Below are positions 53,599 through 63,178 of a stretch of 64,000 nucleotides of DNA, piece by piece. Source of the DNA: a bacterium A37T11 (GTDB lineage: Bacteria > Bacteroidota > Bacteroidia > Sphingobacteriales > Sphingobacteriaceae). Under the pieces are notes generated by a model. The model was not told where the DNA came from and did not search any database. It worked only from the letters and a program-made list of their open reading frames with translations. Position numbers and translations under genes: made by a program. Every line of letters starts with the position of its first letter. Positions within the stretch are counted from its first letter, which is position 1. Location: assembly GCA_900109895.1 (NCBI GenBank), contig FOBR01000019.1, positions 1-64,000 of the forward strand, given 5' to 3'.

Positions 53599-54324
53599 TT
53601 AAAGAATAGAAAGATGGTCAACCCCTTCAAAATTTATAAGTCGCGCCACGCGTAAAAATTCTGACTGTGGATTGGATCTGATGCAGATAGGTTGACCGCT
53701 GATTGGGTGTTTAAAACTAAGCTCGGATGCGTGCAGCAGCATGGTGTCCATGGCAAAGGTGTCTTTCCACAGCCTGTTTTGTTTGTTACAGCCGTGAGGT
53801 CTATCGCCAATAATAGGGTGCAGGATGTGTGCAAAATGCCGCCTTAACTGGTGCATCCTTCCCGTTTCGGGGAGTGCTTCTACCAATGAATAGCGTGAAG
53901 TACTATGCCCACCAAAGGGTAGGTCAATTTCACCGTGACTTAGGGTTCGTAAATGAGTCACAGCATCCTGAAGCATGCCATTCTCTTTTTTCAGCGGATA
54001 GTCTATGGTCGTTTCGGTAGGGGTATATCCCCTTAAGATGGCCAGGTATTTTTTTTCAACGAGCCGGTCTGCAAAAAGCCGCTGCAATGCCGGGTTGACT
54101 TCCTTTTTTAAGGAGAAAAGAAGTACTCCTCCGGTTTTTCGGTCTATGCGGTGCGCCGGATAAACCATGCAGCCCAGCTGGTCGCGCAGCATCTGTAGGG
54201 CAAATGCAGGCGCATCGCGGGCCAATGACGAAGGGTGCACAAGCAATCCGTGTGGTTTATTGATAGCCACCAGGTCGTCATCCTGATATACGATATCCAG
54301 CAAATTTTCATGATGATCCACCAT
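53599..54324 (-). CDS. RluA-family pseudouridine synthase
   Basis: A 241-residue RNA pseudouridine synthase, similar to the TruC/RluA group. The catalytic Asp lies in PAHRIDRKTGGVLLF, and LVAINKPHGLLVHPSS and the tail RMHQLRRHFAHILHPIIGD are family hallmarks. The start is ATG 54324, preceded by the Shine-Dalgarno-like GAGAGGAC; a TTG 21 nt further upstream is less likely. The stop is 16 nt before the DACNV-like gene, so the two are co-transcribed. Confidence 0.88.
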   Translation of the reverse strand: MVDHHENLLDIVYQDDDLVAINKPHGLLVHPSSLARDAPAFALQMLRDQLGCMVYPAHRIDRKTGGVLLFSLKKEVNPALQRLFADRLVEKKYLAILRGYTPTETTIDYPLKKENGMLQDAVTHLRTLSHGEIDLPFGGHSTSRYSLVEALPETGRMHQLRRHFAHILHPIIGDRPHGCNKQNRLWKDTFAMDTMLLHASELSFKHPISGQPICIRSNPQSEFLRVARLINFEGVDHLSIL

Positions 54325-54454
54325 TAAGTCCTCTCTATTATTCAAAAAATGACCTCTCTCAATGGGCTAAAGATACACAATCTTTTCGTTACGTTTTGGT
54401 ATAGCAATCAGCAACTAATTTAAGTTTTGACACACACCCGATTTCATTTTTACG

Positions 54455-54462
54455 TAATTTTG
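54455..54462 (+). promoter_or_regulatory. TAnnTTTG element 4 nt before the thioredoxin-like gene
   Basis: TAATTTTG is followed by GCAC and the ATG at 54467. A TTTTG (54425-54429) is 25 nt upstream, wider than usual. Confidence 0.45.
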
Positions 54463-54466
54463 GCAC

Positions 54467-55078
54467 ATGAAGGATATTAAGGCCAAATATTTGGGAGTTG
54501 TTTTTGCGGTATGGACACTCACTATGGCATGTTCAGGAAATCAACGATCCGCAGAAAATTCAGACGGATCGCAAAATGTAGCGGCCTCAAAAGAATCTGA
54601 AAATGGACAATTTAGTTCTAGCGCATCAGATGCACAGCCAGCCCGAAAAGAACCAGCTGCCACCATCCCTGATTTTACTTTTTATAAGTTGAATAGTGGT
54701 ATGGCATTTACCAAACAAGATCTTTCTGTTAAAGGTAACATTGTTTTTATCCTGTTTGACCCAGATTGCAGCCATTGTCAGCATGAGGCCGGTATGCTTG
54801 GGACAGCCTATTCGCGCATTAAAAACGCACACCTTTATTTCATATCCATGATGGATCCTAATATTATGTCTGGTTTCTTTGATAGGTATGCCAAGCAGCT
54901 CAAAGACAAAGACAACGTAATGATGCTTTACGACCGAAAGGCCGAATTTATCAATAAGATTCACGTGCCCGATCAGTATCCGGCTACATATGTTTATGGG
55001 AAAGATGGCCGTCTTAAGGAATATTGGAATGGCGACCGTGATATCGAAAAGATTATTACGTCCATCAATCAGGGCTAA
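54467..55078 (+). CDS. Thioredoxin-fold (TlpA-like) lipoprotein
   Basis: A 203-residue lipoprotein: the signal peptide ends at VWTLTMACSGNQ, then a Ser/Ala-rich linker, then a thioredoxin-like domain (about residues 65-200). The redox motif CxxC is seen as DPDCSHCQHEAG. It probably reduces disulfides of envelope proteins. The gene is monocistronic. Confidence 0.85.
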   Translation: MKDIKAKYLGVVFAVWTLTMACSGNQRSAENSDGSQNVAASKESENGQFSSSASDAQPARKEPAATIPDFTFYKLNSGMAFTKQDLSVKGNIVFILFDPDCSHCQHEAGMLGTAYSRIKNAHLYFISMMDPNIMSGFFDRYAKQLKDKDNVMMLYDRKAEFINKIHVPDQYPATYVYGKDGRLKEYWNGDRDIEKIITSINQG

Positions 55079-55095
55079 CCGCAACCAGCCAATTA

Positions 55096-55341
55096 CTAGT
55101 TAATAGGTGGGAACAATTCAGTCGCATTAAGTTTTAAAGCTTTCGCGATGCGGTAGAGCTTGTCGATTGATCCTGCATAATAACCAGTTTCCATGGAGCT
55201 TACTGTAGACATGCTGATTCCAGCCCTTTCAGCCAGTTGGCCCTGTGTGATGAAATGAGCGATGCGATGTTGTTTTACACGCCGGCCAATTTCTTTCTGA
55301 ATGACCTTCATTTCTTTGTCTGTTAATTTAAATGTTGACAT
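55096..55341 (-). CDS. Small XRE-family transcriptional regulator
   Basis: An 81-residue HTH protein. The XRE fold covers about residues 14-72: RRVKQHRIAHFITQGQLAERAGISMSTVSSMETGYYAG and the stabilising helix IAKALKLNATELF. No extra domain is present. A partial inverted repeat upstream (55365-55380) may be its operator. It lies between the thioredoxin-like gene and the GH63 gene. Confidence 0.85.
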   Translation of the reverse strand: MSTFKLTDKEMKVIQKEIGRRVKQHRIAHFITQGQLAERAGISMSTVSSMETGYYAGSIDKLYRIAKALKLNATELFPPIN

Positions 55342-55364
55342 CGTTTATGATTTGAAATGCAAAA

Positions 55365-55380
55365 TGTAATAAACGTTACA
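55365..55380. promoter_or_regulatory. Imperfect palindrome upstream of the XRE gene
   Basis: TGTAATAAACGTTACA has arms TGTAAT and GTTACA that pair at five of six bases. It lies 23 nt before the XRE start, between the divergent XRE and GH63 genes, as an XRE operator would. Confidence 0.4.
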
Positions 55381-55472
55381 AATGTAGCTATTTAGCGTAA
55401 TATAGTAAAAATTGCACGACCTTTGCAAGTGTTATGCACTTAATTAATATATTTCATAAAAAATAGCTAAAA

Positions 55473-58082
55473 ATGGGGACCGAAACTGATCGACTGGGGC
55501 ATAAAGCATGGAAAAAATGGGGTCCTTATGTGTCAAACAGGCAATGGGGCACTGTGCGGGAAGACTATAGCGCTACGGGCGAAGCATGGGATTACACGCC
55601 CCATGACGTCGCCAGGAGCAAAGCCTGGCGGTGGGGAGAAGAAGGTATTGGCGGCATCAGCGATGATCAGCAAATTCTTTGTTTTGCGCCGACATTCTGG
55701 AATGGAAAGGACCCAATTCTTAAAGAAGTCTTTTTTGGTCTCAATAATAGCGAAGGTAACCATGGCGAAGACGTCAAAGAACTCTTTTATTACCTGGACT
55801 CGTCGCCTACCCACTCCTACATGAAAATGCTGTATAAGTATCCTCAGCAGGCTTATCCCTATGAATGGCTCGTACAGGAAAACAGGCGACGCGGAACTCA
55901 AGACCCGGAATTTGAGCTTATCGATACCGGTATTTTTGATCAAAATGCCTATTTTGATATCTACATTGAGTATGCCAAGGCTACCGAGGAAGACATCCTT
56001 ATCAAGATTACGGCGTTCAACCGGTACACCGACAAAGCTCCACTCACCATTTTGCCCACTGTATGGTTTCGCAACCGGTGGTCTTGGGGCTACCATCAGA
56101 AGGACCTGTCTATTACACGCAAGGATGACCTTAGGCTTGACATTAGCCACTACAGTCTGGGGCAATATACCCTCTATGCCGAAAACCCGGCCGGATGGCT
56201 TTTTACAGAAAATGAAACCAATATGCATCGGCTGTACCATTTTGGAGATGGTAAAGGTTATTATAAAGACGCTTTTCATGATTACCTGGTGCATCAGCAG
56301 AATGAAGCCGTTAATCGTGCAGGTAAAGGAACCAAGGTAGCAGGGTGCTACCATTTGGAGATTGAAGGCGGGCAATCAGCTACCATACAGATGCGGCTGA
56401 GCAAGGGCGGGCACGCTCATCCTTTTGCCGATTTTGAAAGCCTTTTTGACCAACGTAAAAAGGATGCCGATGACTTTTACGAAACGTTGCAAGGCCATAT
56501 TCCCGGGAAGGATGATCGTAACATCCAACGCCAGGCGCTGGCCGGATTACTCTGGAACAAGCAATTCTATGACTACAATGTAGAGAAATGGCTTCGCGGA
56601 GACCCCACCCAACCCGCTCCGCCAGCAGGCCGCCGTCATGGCCGCAACCAGAATTGGACTCACCTGAACAATGCAGATATCATTTCCATGCCCGATAAGT
56701 GGGAATTTCCCTGGTACGCCTCCTGGGACCTGGGTTTTCACTGCGTGAGCCTGGCCCTGGTAGACGCTGACTTTGCAAAACAGCAACTGCTCCTGCTTAC
56801 GAAGGAATGGTATATGCATCCCAATGGGCAGATACCGGCCTACGAATGGAATTTTGACGACACTAACCCTCCCGTGCATGCCTGGGCTGCATGGGAGGTA
56901 TATAAAATGGACCAGCAGCAGAAAGGCGGCAAAGGCGATATTCCCTTTCTGGAGACCGTTTTTCAAAAATTGCTTATTAACTTTACCTGGTGGGTGAATC
57001 GCAAGGATCATCGAGGTAGCAATATTTTTTCAGGCGGATTTCTGGGTCTGGACAATATAGGCGCCTTTGATCGCAACATGTCCCTGCCAGACGGCATGAT
57101 CATCGAGCAGGCCGATGGCACCAGTTGGATGGCCATGTATGCGCTTAATATGATGCATATATCGCTTGAACTGGCCTTGTACAACCCGGTTTATGAAGAT
57201 ATGGCCACCAAGTTCTTTGAGCATTTTCTCTATATTGCTGGAGCGATTATGAATATTATGGGGTCTGATAATACAGGGCTTTGGGATGAAGAGGACGAAT
57301 TCTTTTATGATGAGCTCTCAGCACCAGACGGACGTACTACTAAATTAAAGCTGCGCAGCATGGTGGGACTTATCCCGTTATTTGCCGTTGAGGTCATACA
57401 AGATGAGACGCTCACTAAGTTGCCCACCTTTGCAGCGCGCATGCAGTGGTTTTTAGATCATAAAAAAGAGCTGGCCACGCTTGTATCACGCTGGACCCTG
57501 CGCGGGCAGGAAGACAAACACCTGCTCAGTTTGCTCCGCGGGCATCGTATGAAGCGTATCCTGTATCGCATGCTCGATGAGAGCGAGTTTTTAGGCGAAT
57601 ATGGCATCCGTAGTCTGTCCAAAACTTACCAGGACCACCCATATGTTTTCCCGGATGGCCAAGGCCAGCTCACTGTCCCTTATTCCCCGGGCGAAAGCAA
57701 TACGGGTACTTTTGGGGGCAACAGCAATTGGCGGGGTCCTATCTGGCTTCCTGTCAACTACCTCATCATCCAAAGCCTGTTGCGCTTTCATGATTACTAT
57801 AGCGATGATTTTAAGGTGGAGTACCCTACAGGCAGTGAAAATTATTTGACCCTGAAAGAGATTGCTGCGGCACTAAGCCAAAAGCTCATCCAGCTCTTCA
57901 GGCAGGATGATCAAGGCAGGCGCGCTTGTTATGGCGGGCAAGAGAAATACCAAAACGACCTTAATTTCAAAGATCACCTGCTTTTCAATGAATATTTTCA
58001 TGGGGACAATGGTAAGGGATTGGGAGCTTCCCACCAGACCGGTTGGACGGCCTTAATTGCTAACCTTATCCAGCAACAATAA
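55473..58082 (+). CDS. GH63-type glucosidase
   Basis: An 869-residue glycoside hydrolase of the GH63 type (mannosyl-oligosaccharide glucosidase-like, with an alpha/alpha toroid). Recognisable segments are WKKWGPYVSNRQWGTVREDYS, LLWNKQFYDYNVEKWLRG, WDLGFHCVSLALVDADFAK, QIPAYEWNFDDTNPP and WRGPIWLPVNYLII. No signal peptide is present, so it is cytoplasmic. It probably cleaves alpha-linked glucosides. It is the first gene of a carbohydrate block with the GH2 gene 38 nt downstream. Confidence 0.85.
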   Translation: MGTETDRLGHKAWKKWGPYVSNRQWGTVREDYSATGEAWDYTPHDVARSKAWRWGEEGIGGISDDQQILCFAPTFWNGKDPILKEVFFGLNNSEGNHGEDVKELFYYLDSSPTHSYMKMLYKYPQQAYPYEWLVQENRRRGTQDPEFELIDTGIFDQNAYFDIYIEYAKATEEDILIKITAFNRYTDKAPLTILPTVWFRNRWSWGYHQKDLSITRKDDLRLDISHYSLGQYTLYAENPAGWLFTENETNMHRLYHFGDGKGYYKDAFHDYLVHQQNEAVNRAGKGTKVAGCYHLEIEGGQSATIQMRLSKGGHAHPFADFESLFDQRKKDADDFYETLQGHIPGKDDRNIQRQALAGLLWNKQFYDYNVEKWLRGDPTQPAPPAGRRHGRNQNWTHLNNADIISMPDKWEFPWYASWDLGFHCVSLALVDADFAKQQLLLLTKEWYMHPNGQIPAYEWNFDDTNPPVHAWAAWEVYKMDQQQKGGKGDIPFLETVFQKLLINFTWWVNRKDHRGSNIFSGGFLGLDNIGAFDRNMSLPDGMIIEQADGTSWMAMYALNMMHISLELALYNPVYEDMATKFFEHFLYIAGAIMNIMGSDNTGLWDEEDEFFYDELSAPDGRTTKLKLRSMVGLIPLFAVEVIQDETLTKLPTFAARMQWFLDHKKELATLVSRWTLRGQEDKHLLSLLRGHRMKRILYRMLDESEFLGEYGIRSLSKTYQDHPYVFPDGQGQLTVPYSPGESNTGTFGGNSNWRGPIWLPVNYLIIQSLLRFHDYYSDDFKVEYPTGSENYLTLKEIAAALSQKLIQLFRQDDQGRRACYGGQEKYQNDLNFKDHLLFNEYFHGDNGKGLGASHQTGWTALIANLIQQQ

Positions 58083-58120
58083 CTTGCAAGCGTATAATAA
58101 ATTTCAGATATTATTGTCTA

Positions 58121-60790
58121 ATGATTAAAAGAGTACAAATGTTATTTAAGGTGGTAGCTTTATCAATGTCCATTGTGGTCTTGGGATGGAGCGGGTTAAA
58201 AGCACAGGATACGGTTGAACTTAATAATAACTGGAAGATGCATGCCAGTGAAGATTTTAAAGATCCCGGAACTACTATCTCAAATCCGGCATATGTATTA
58301 AAAGGCTGGGAAAATGCCGTGGTGCCGGGTACGGTATTGACTTCTAAGTTGGCCAATAAAAAGATCCCTGATCCATTTTGGGGCATGAACAATAACCAAA
58401 TTCCCGACATTTATACCATCGGCCGGGCCTACTATACATATTGGTTTACCACTGACATAGCAGTGGCAAAACCAGTGGGTAATGGGCAAGTTTGGCTTAA
58501 TTTTAGGGGGGTCAATGACAGTTTCGACCTATATCTGAATGGTAAAAAAATAAATAGCCATCCTGAAAAAGGGATGTTGCTACGCAAAAAATATAATATT
58601 ACTCCCATATTGGCTGCCAACGGCAAAAATCGCCTTGCGATGATCGTTTACCCTCCGGATCCGGTAGGTAATGCAAATGGTGGTCAAGGTGGCGATGGGC
58701 AGATCGCTAAAAATGTAGGGCTACAATATACGGCCGGCTGGGATTGGATACGGCCTATCCGCGATCGGAATACCGGTATTTGGGATAAGGTATATCTGGA
58801 AAAAACAGGTGCTGTGGACGTGAAATATCCGCACATCGTGACGTTGGTTCCAGGCAAACGGAAACCTTCCGGACCACAATCGCCAGCTACTATAAAGGTG
58901 AGTGCTGACCTTTTCAATGCTACCGGTGAAACGGTTCGAGGAACTTTGAAGTTCCTAATTGCGGGCCAATCGATTGCTGTGCAAGTAGCGCTTGATGCAC
59001 ACGAAACCAAGACCGTGGCTCTGCCTGATTTGCTGTTACAAAATCCCCGCCTGTGGTGGCCCAACAATTATGGTGAACCTTACCTCTATGATGCGGTGTT
59101 AACTTTTGAAGCCAATGGGTCGGTTTCTGATAGTGAAAAAGCTAAAGTTGGAATTCGTGAACTGCAATCTGATTGGAACAGCCATACCAAGAGCCGCGAA
59201 ATTTTTGTTAACGGACAGCCTGTATTTATTAAAGGAGGTAACTGGATTATTTCAGATGCGATGCTTCGCTTCTCCAAAAAGCGATATGATGCAGAAATCC
59301 GTTTTCACCGAGATATGAACCTCAACTTGATCCGTATTTGGGGAGGAGCCATTACCGAACGTCCTGAATTCTATGACGCTTGCGATCGTTATGGCTTGCT
59401 GGTCATGCAGGATTTTTGGGTTTCGGGCGACTGCAACGGACGCTGGGAGGATCCGCTGAAATTGGATGACCAATGGATACGACGTCAATATCCGGATGAT
59501 CATGGTTTATTTCTGCAATCAGCTGCAGATATGATCAAAATGATCCGGAACCATGCTTCGCTGGCAATCTGGTGCGGTGGCAACGAAATTACACCACCCG
59601 AAGATATTTTGCTTCCCCTGCGGGATTCAATTTTGCCCAGTTTGGATGGCACCCGTTGGTTTGTGGACTACTCTAACTCTAACGAAATGTCGTTTAATGC
59701 AATTGGTGGCAATGGGGACGGCCCCTACGGTATTCAGGATATTCATCATTTTTGGGACGAACGAACCTATCCTTTTAATACGGAGGTGGGTTCGGTGGGC
59801 GTGGGTGACATTACCTCTCTTAAACGATTTTTGCCAAACGAAAGTCTTGTTCCTCCGCAGTTATTAATAGGTTTGGGCGGAACTACGAAAGAAAAGGCAG
59901 ACAGCATTTGGGAATACCATACTTACATTGGCTATGGTAACCATATTAAACCCTATGGAGATGCAACCGGGTTGGAAGACTGGGCTAACAAGGCGCAGTT
60001 GGTCAATTACGATCAGTACCGTGCGCTGATGGAAGGCTTCAGCAGCCATATGTGGGATTGGTATACTGGTGCAATCATCTGGAAAACCCAAAATCCATGG
60101 ACGGCCATGAGGGGGCAGATGTATGACTATTACTTGGATCCGAATGCCTGTTTGTATGGACTGCGGAATGGTAGTGCGCCGCTGCACGCCATGTACCACC
60201 CTACTGATGGTATGATTAGTATAATTAACAACGGGTTTGAAAAGCAAAACGACCTGATGCTGCAGGTAAACGCCTATACAATGCGGGGTGAAGAAATGAC
60301 GTTGACACAGGTGTTTTGCTATTTGGAACCCTCCACAATTAAACCTATCTTATCGGTAAAACAAGCCATCGATACCCTTTCGGCCAAGGAGGGTCTTTTT
60401 TTGGAATTACAGATACTGAATAAAAATAAAGAAGTACTCAACAGCAATCTCTACTGGTTACCGGACGCGCGGGGACAATATAGCGGCTTGCAGAAAATGG
60501 TGCGAACACCTATTCAGATACAAGCGAAAAGCGTAGCCAATGGCGAAATAGATCTTAGCATTAACAGTGCCACCGATCGTCCGCTGGCCTTTTTTAACCG
60601 CATATCCCTGTTGGACGGTAAGACTGGCGAGCGGATATTACCGGCGTTCTATTCAGATAACTATGTATCAGTACCTCCAGGTGGTAAAAAAAAGATTCGG
60701 ATATCCTTTGACCCAGACTTAAATACATCAGGATTTAAGGTATCGGTTAAGGGCTGGAATGTGGCGGAGCACGTGGTGAATGTGGAGTAA
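58121..60790 (+). CDS. GH2-family glycosidase (exo-beta-glucosaminidase/mannosidase-like), exported
   Basis: An 889-residue enzyme with a signal peptide (about residues 8-28). Domains follow the GH2 order: sugar-binding beta domain, Ig-like domain, TIM barrel (about 350-650), then C-terminal beta domains. The acid/base Glu is seen in AIWCGGNEITPPEDI and a candidate nucleophile Glu in FNTEVGSVGVGDITS. The set FWGMNNNQIP and NLIRIWGGAITERPEFYDACD resembles exo-glucosaminidases and beta-mannosidases. The substrate is inferred, not shown. Confidence 0.85.
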   Translation: MIKRVQMLFKVVALSMSIVVLGWSGLKAQDTVELNNNWKMHASEDFKDPGTTISNPAYVLKGWENAVVPGTVLTSKLANKKIPDPFWGMNNNQIPDIYTIGRAYYTYWFTTDIAVAKPVGNGQVWLNFRGVNDSFDLYLNGKKINSHPEKGMLLRKKYNITPILAANGKNRLAMIVYPPDPVGNANGGQGGDGQIAKNVGLQYTAGWDWIRPIRDRNTGIWDKVYLEKTGAVDVKYPHIVTLVPGKRKPSGPQSPATIKVSADLFNATGETVRGTLKFLIAGQSIAVQVALDAHETKTVALPDLLLQNPRLWWPNNYGEPYLYDAVLTFEANGSVSDSEKAKVGIRELQSDWNSHTKSREIFVNGQPVFIKGGNWIISDAMLRFSKKRYDAEIRFHRDMNLNLIRIWGGAITERPEFYDACDRYGLLVMQDFWVSGDCNGRWEDPLKLDDQWIRRQYPDDHGLFLQSAADMIKMIRNHASLAIWCGGNEITPPEDILLPLRDSILPSLDGTRWFVDYSNSNEMSFNAIGGNGDGPYGIQDIHHFWDERTYPFNTEVGSVGVGDITSLKRFLPNESLVPPQLLIGLGGTTKEKADSIWEYHTYIGYGNHIKPYGDATGLEDWANKAQLVNYDQYRALMEGFSSHMWDWYTGAIIWKTQNPWTAMRGQMYDYYLDPNACLYGLRNGSAPLHAMYHPTDGMISIINNGFEKQNDLMLQVNAYTMRGEEMTLTQVFCYLEPSTIKPILSVKQAIDTLSAKEGLFLELQILNKNKEVLNSNLYWLPDARGQYSGLQKMVRTPIQIQAKSVANGEIDLSINSATDRPLAFFNRISLLDGKTGERILPAFYSDNYVSVPPGGKKKIRISFDPDLNTSGFKVSVKGWNVAEHVVNVE

Positions 60791-60796
60791 ATTAGT

Positions 60797-61825
60797 CTAT
60801 GTACTCATCCTTCTAACCAAGTCTACGGGGCAAATTAACGGTTGTTTAATGTGGTTTTCCATTGGTTTATTTAGCGCATGAATCAGGGTGGCTGCTACTT
60901 TTTCGGCCATTTCACCCGGATATTGCTCGATACTAGTTATGGCCGGTGTGATGATCGCAGTACGTGGATCGTTAGAGTAACCAATCACCTTCAACTCGTC
61001 CGGTATTTTTATATCCCTTTCGCGGGCAAATTCAACAGCCGCAATGGCCGTAGTATCGTTTGCGGCAAAAATGCCATCGGGTACATCCTTGTTTGAAAAC
61101 AGCTTTCTCAAGCAATTCCAGGCATTTTCCTGCGTGAGCTCTTGGTAAAAAGTGTATTCAGACCGCATGTCCAGACCGGCATGAGCCAAACCATCTTTAA
61201 AGCCCTGCATTCGTTCTTTATAGATAGATGATGACAGCAGGCCATTAATAAAGGCTACCTGCTTGCACCCTAATTCTGATAAGTGCCTGCCGGCTAACAA
61301 ACCTCCACGATAATCATCTCCTTTAATAATATAGGCAGAAGTCGTTTCCAAAGGTACCCGGTCATAGAAAACCAAGGGTATTCCCATTTCCATAAAACGG
61401 TCAAAGGCCGACATTTCTGCTGTATACAGCGTGAGAGATACTACAATGGCGTCCACACGCGCGGAATAAAGTGAATGGGCAAGTTCGGTTTCCATTTCAA
61501 CTGAATCATTTGATTGGCAGATCATCAGGTTGTATCCAGCAGACTGTAATTGTTGCTGTAATGACGTTATAAATACTGAATGAAAATACATGGATATGCG
61601 TGGTACGATCAAGCCGATGATGTGCGATCGGCGGTTACGTAACGAGGAAGCCATGCTGTTATGCCGGTAGCCCATTGTCTTGGCCATTTCCTTAACGCGC
61701 TTCCGAGTTGCTTCACTGATTCGTGTATTATTATTGAGCGCTCTTGAAACGGTAGCGGCCGAAATACCGAGTTCTTTGGCTATATCAACAATGCTAATTT
61801 CTGTTTTCGAATTCTTTAGGGTCAT
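60797..61825 (-). CDS. LacI-family transcriptional regulator
   Basis: A 342-residue regulator. The N-terminal HTH is VDIAKELGISAATVSRALNN, followed by the hinge AKTMGYRHNSMASSLRN and a periplasmic-binding-like ligand domain (about 60-340) with FINGLLSSSIYKERMQGFKD and GIFAANDTTAIAAVEFA. It likely controls the neighbouring GH63, GH2 and MFS genes in response to a sugar. It is convergent with the GH2 gene and divergent from the MFS gene. Confidence 0.93.
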   Translation of the reverse strand: MTLKNSKTEISIVDIAKELGISAATVSRALNNNTRISEATRKRVKEMAKTMGYRHNSMASSLRNRRSHIIGLIVPRISMYFHSVFITSLQQQLQSAGYNLMICQSNDSVEMETELAHSLYSARVDAIVVSLTLYTAEMSAFDRFMEMGIPLVFYDRVPLETTSAYIIKGDDYRGGLLAGRHLSELGCKQVAFINGLLSSSIYKERMQGFKDGLAHAGLDMRSEYTFYQELTQENAWNCLRKLFSNKDVPDGIFAANDTTAIAAVEFARERDIKIPDELKVIGYSNDPRTAIITPAITSIEQYPGEMAEKVAATLIHALNKPMENHIKQPLICPVDLVRRMST

Positions 61826-61898
61826 GTATATGCGGTTATCGCGTTTTTCAAAGCAAGGGTTTTTTCTTTAAAAATGCAAATGCCAAGTATGTTTCGTT

Positions 61899-61906
61899 TA
61901 ATTTTG
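61899..61906 (+). promoter_or_regulatory. TAnnTTTG element 5 nt before the MFS gene
   Basis: TAATTTTG is followed by CAATT and the ATG at 61912. A transcript from it would be leaderless. No good -33 box. Confidence 0.4.
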
Positions 61907-61911
61907 CAATT

Positions 61912-63105
61912 ATGTTATCTCTTGATCAAAAAGCTCCATCTAATTTATCTAAAAGTACCCTTTGGCTAATGGCTGTTGGGTCAGGTCTGGTAGTGGCTAA
62001 TAATTATTATAACCAGCCCCTGCTGGGAAAGATAGGTGAGTTTTTTGGTAAGACTGAAGCAGAAGTAAGCCGCATTTCGGTATTAACTCAAATAGGTTAT
62101 GCGGCAGGTTTGCTATTGATCGTGCCATTAGGAGATATGTTGCGGAGAAAAAGGCTGATTATGGTCGATTTTCTTTTTATCATCATTTCTTTACTAGCTG
62201 CAGCTATGGCGCCTTCTTTACCAACGCTGGTTATTGCCAGTTTTTTTGTCGGCCTTACCTCAGTCGTTCCACAACTGTTCGTGCCGATGGCAGCCCATCT
62301 GGCATCTGATGAACAGCGTGGCAAGGCGGTAGGGTTAGTAATGAGTGGGTTGTTACTAGGCATTCTTTGTTCGCGCACCATCAGTGGTTTTGTGGGCGAG
62401 TATTTTGGCTGGCAGGCGGTATTTTATATGGCTGCAGGAATCATGGTAGTGCTTTGGGTGCTCATCGGTTTTAAGCTGCCAGAGGTGAATCCTTCTTTTA
62501 AAGAAGGATACGGAGCATTACTGCGCTCTATTTTCCAGCTGGCACGTACCAAATATACCTTGCAAATGGCTTCAATGCGCGGCTTTCTAAGTTTTGCAGC
62601 TTTCAGTGGTTTCTGGACTAACCTGGTTTTTTTACTGAAACGACCTCCTTATCATGCAGGGAGCGATGTGGCTGGTATATTTGGACTGGTAGGGGCTGCA
62701 GGCGCACTTGCGGCCTCATACAGCGGTAGCATCAGCGGTCGGGTAGATCGCAATATAATCATTTTGGCTACCGCTTCGCTAATGTTACTTTCCTGGATCG
62801 TTTTAGGAGTATTTCCCATGCATTATGTGGGTTTGATAATAGGAGTACTATTACTTGACGTTGGGGCACAGGCACTTCACATCACTAACCAGACCGAAAT
62901 ATTCGCAATAGACCCAAGTGCCCGCAATCGCATCAATACGGTGTATATGGTGTCTTACTTCCTGGGAGGTGCCACCGGTACGTTCGTTTCCGGGCAGGCC
63001 TGGCTGCACTGGCAATGGAATGGGGTGGTAATATGTGGGGGAATTTCGTCGTTACTAATTCTAATTTTACAGAGTACCGCATCAAAACATAAAAAAAAGA
63101 ATTAA
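61912..63105 (+). CDS. Major facilitator superfamily transporter
   Basis: A 397-residue protein with about 12 hydrophobic segments. Typical MFS features are NNYYNQPLLGKIGEFFGKTE near the N-terminus, the loop PLGDMLRRKRLIMVDFLF (the GDxxxRR motif), and GLTSVVPQLFVPMAAHLA. The N-terminal NYYNQPLL pattern occurs in YfcJ/YgaY-like transporters. The substrate is unknown; the context with LacI and glycosidase genes suggests a sugar or related compound. Confidence 0.9.
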   Translation: MLSLDQKAPSNLSKSTLWLMAVGSGLVVANNYYNQPLLGKIGEFFGKTEAEVSRISVLTQIGYAAGLLLIVPLGDMLRRKRLIMVDFLFIIISLLAAAMAPSLPTLVIASFFVGLTSVVPQLFVPMAAHLASDEQRGKAVGLVMSGLLLGILCSRTISGFVGEYFGWQAVFYMAAGIMVVLWVLIGFKLPEVNPSFKEGYGALLRSIFQLARTKYTLQMASMRGFLSFAAFSGFWTNLVFLLKRPPYHAGSDVAGIFGLVGAAGALAASYSGSISGRVDRNIIILATASLMLLSWIVLGVFPMHYVGLIIGVLLLDVGAQALHITNQTEIFAIDPSARNRINTVYMVSYFLGGATGTFVSGQAWLHWQWNGVVICGGISSLLILILQSTASKHKKKN

Positions 63106-63106
63106 G

Positions 63107-63121
63107 GGCAAATTATTTGCC
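63107..63121. repeat. 15-bp palindrome after the MFS gene
   Basis: GGCAAATTATTTGCC has two exact 6-bp arms around TTA. It begins 1 nt after the MFS stop codon. The following bases are A-rich, not T-rich, so termination on the plus strand is unlikely. Confidence 0.4.
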
Positions 63122-63166
63122 TAAAAAATGAAAAATAGTAGGCTAAAAATATAAAAAAAATACCCC

Positions 63167-63174
63167 TACATTTG
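63167..63174 (+). promoter_or_regulatory. TAnnTTTG element 4 nt before the CNT gene
   Basis: TACATTTG is followed by TTAA and the ATG at 63179. No TTG at a 19-21 nt spacing was seen. Confidence 0.35.
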
Positions 63175-63178
63175 TTAA

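Noticed and set aside
55533-56375. 280-residue minus-strand frame inside the GH63 gene
   Set aside because: It is antisense to a well-conserved enzyme and has no family-like motif; long antisense frames arise by codon composition.
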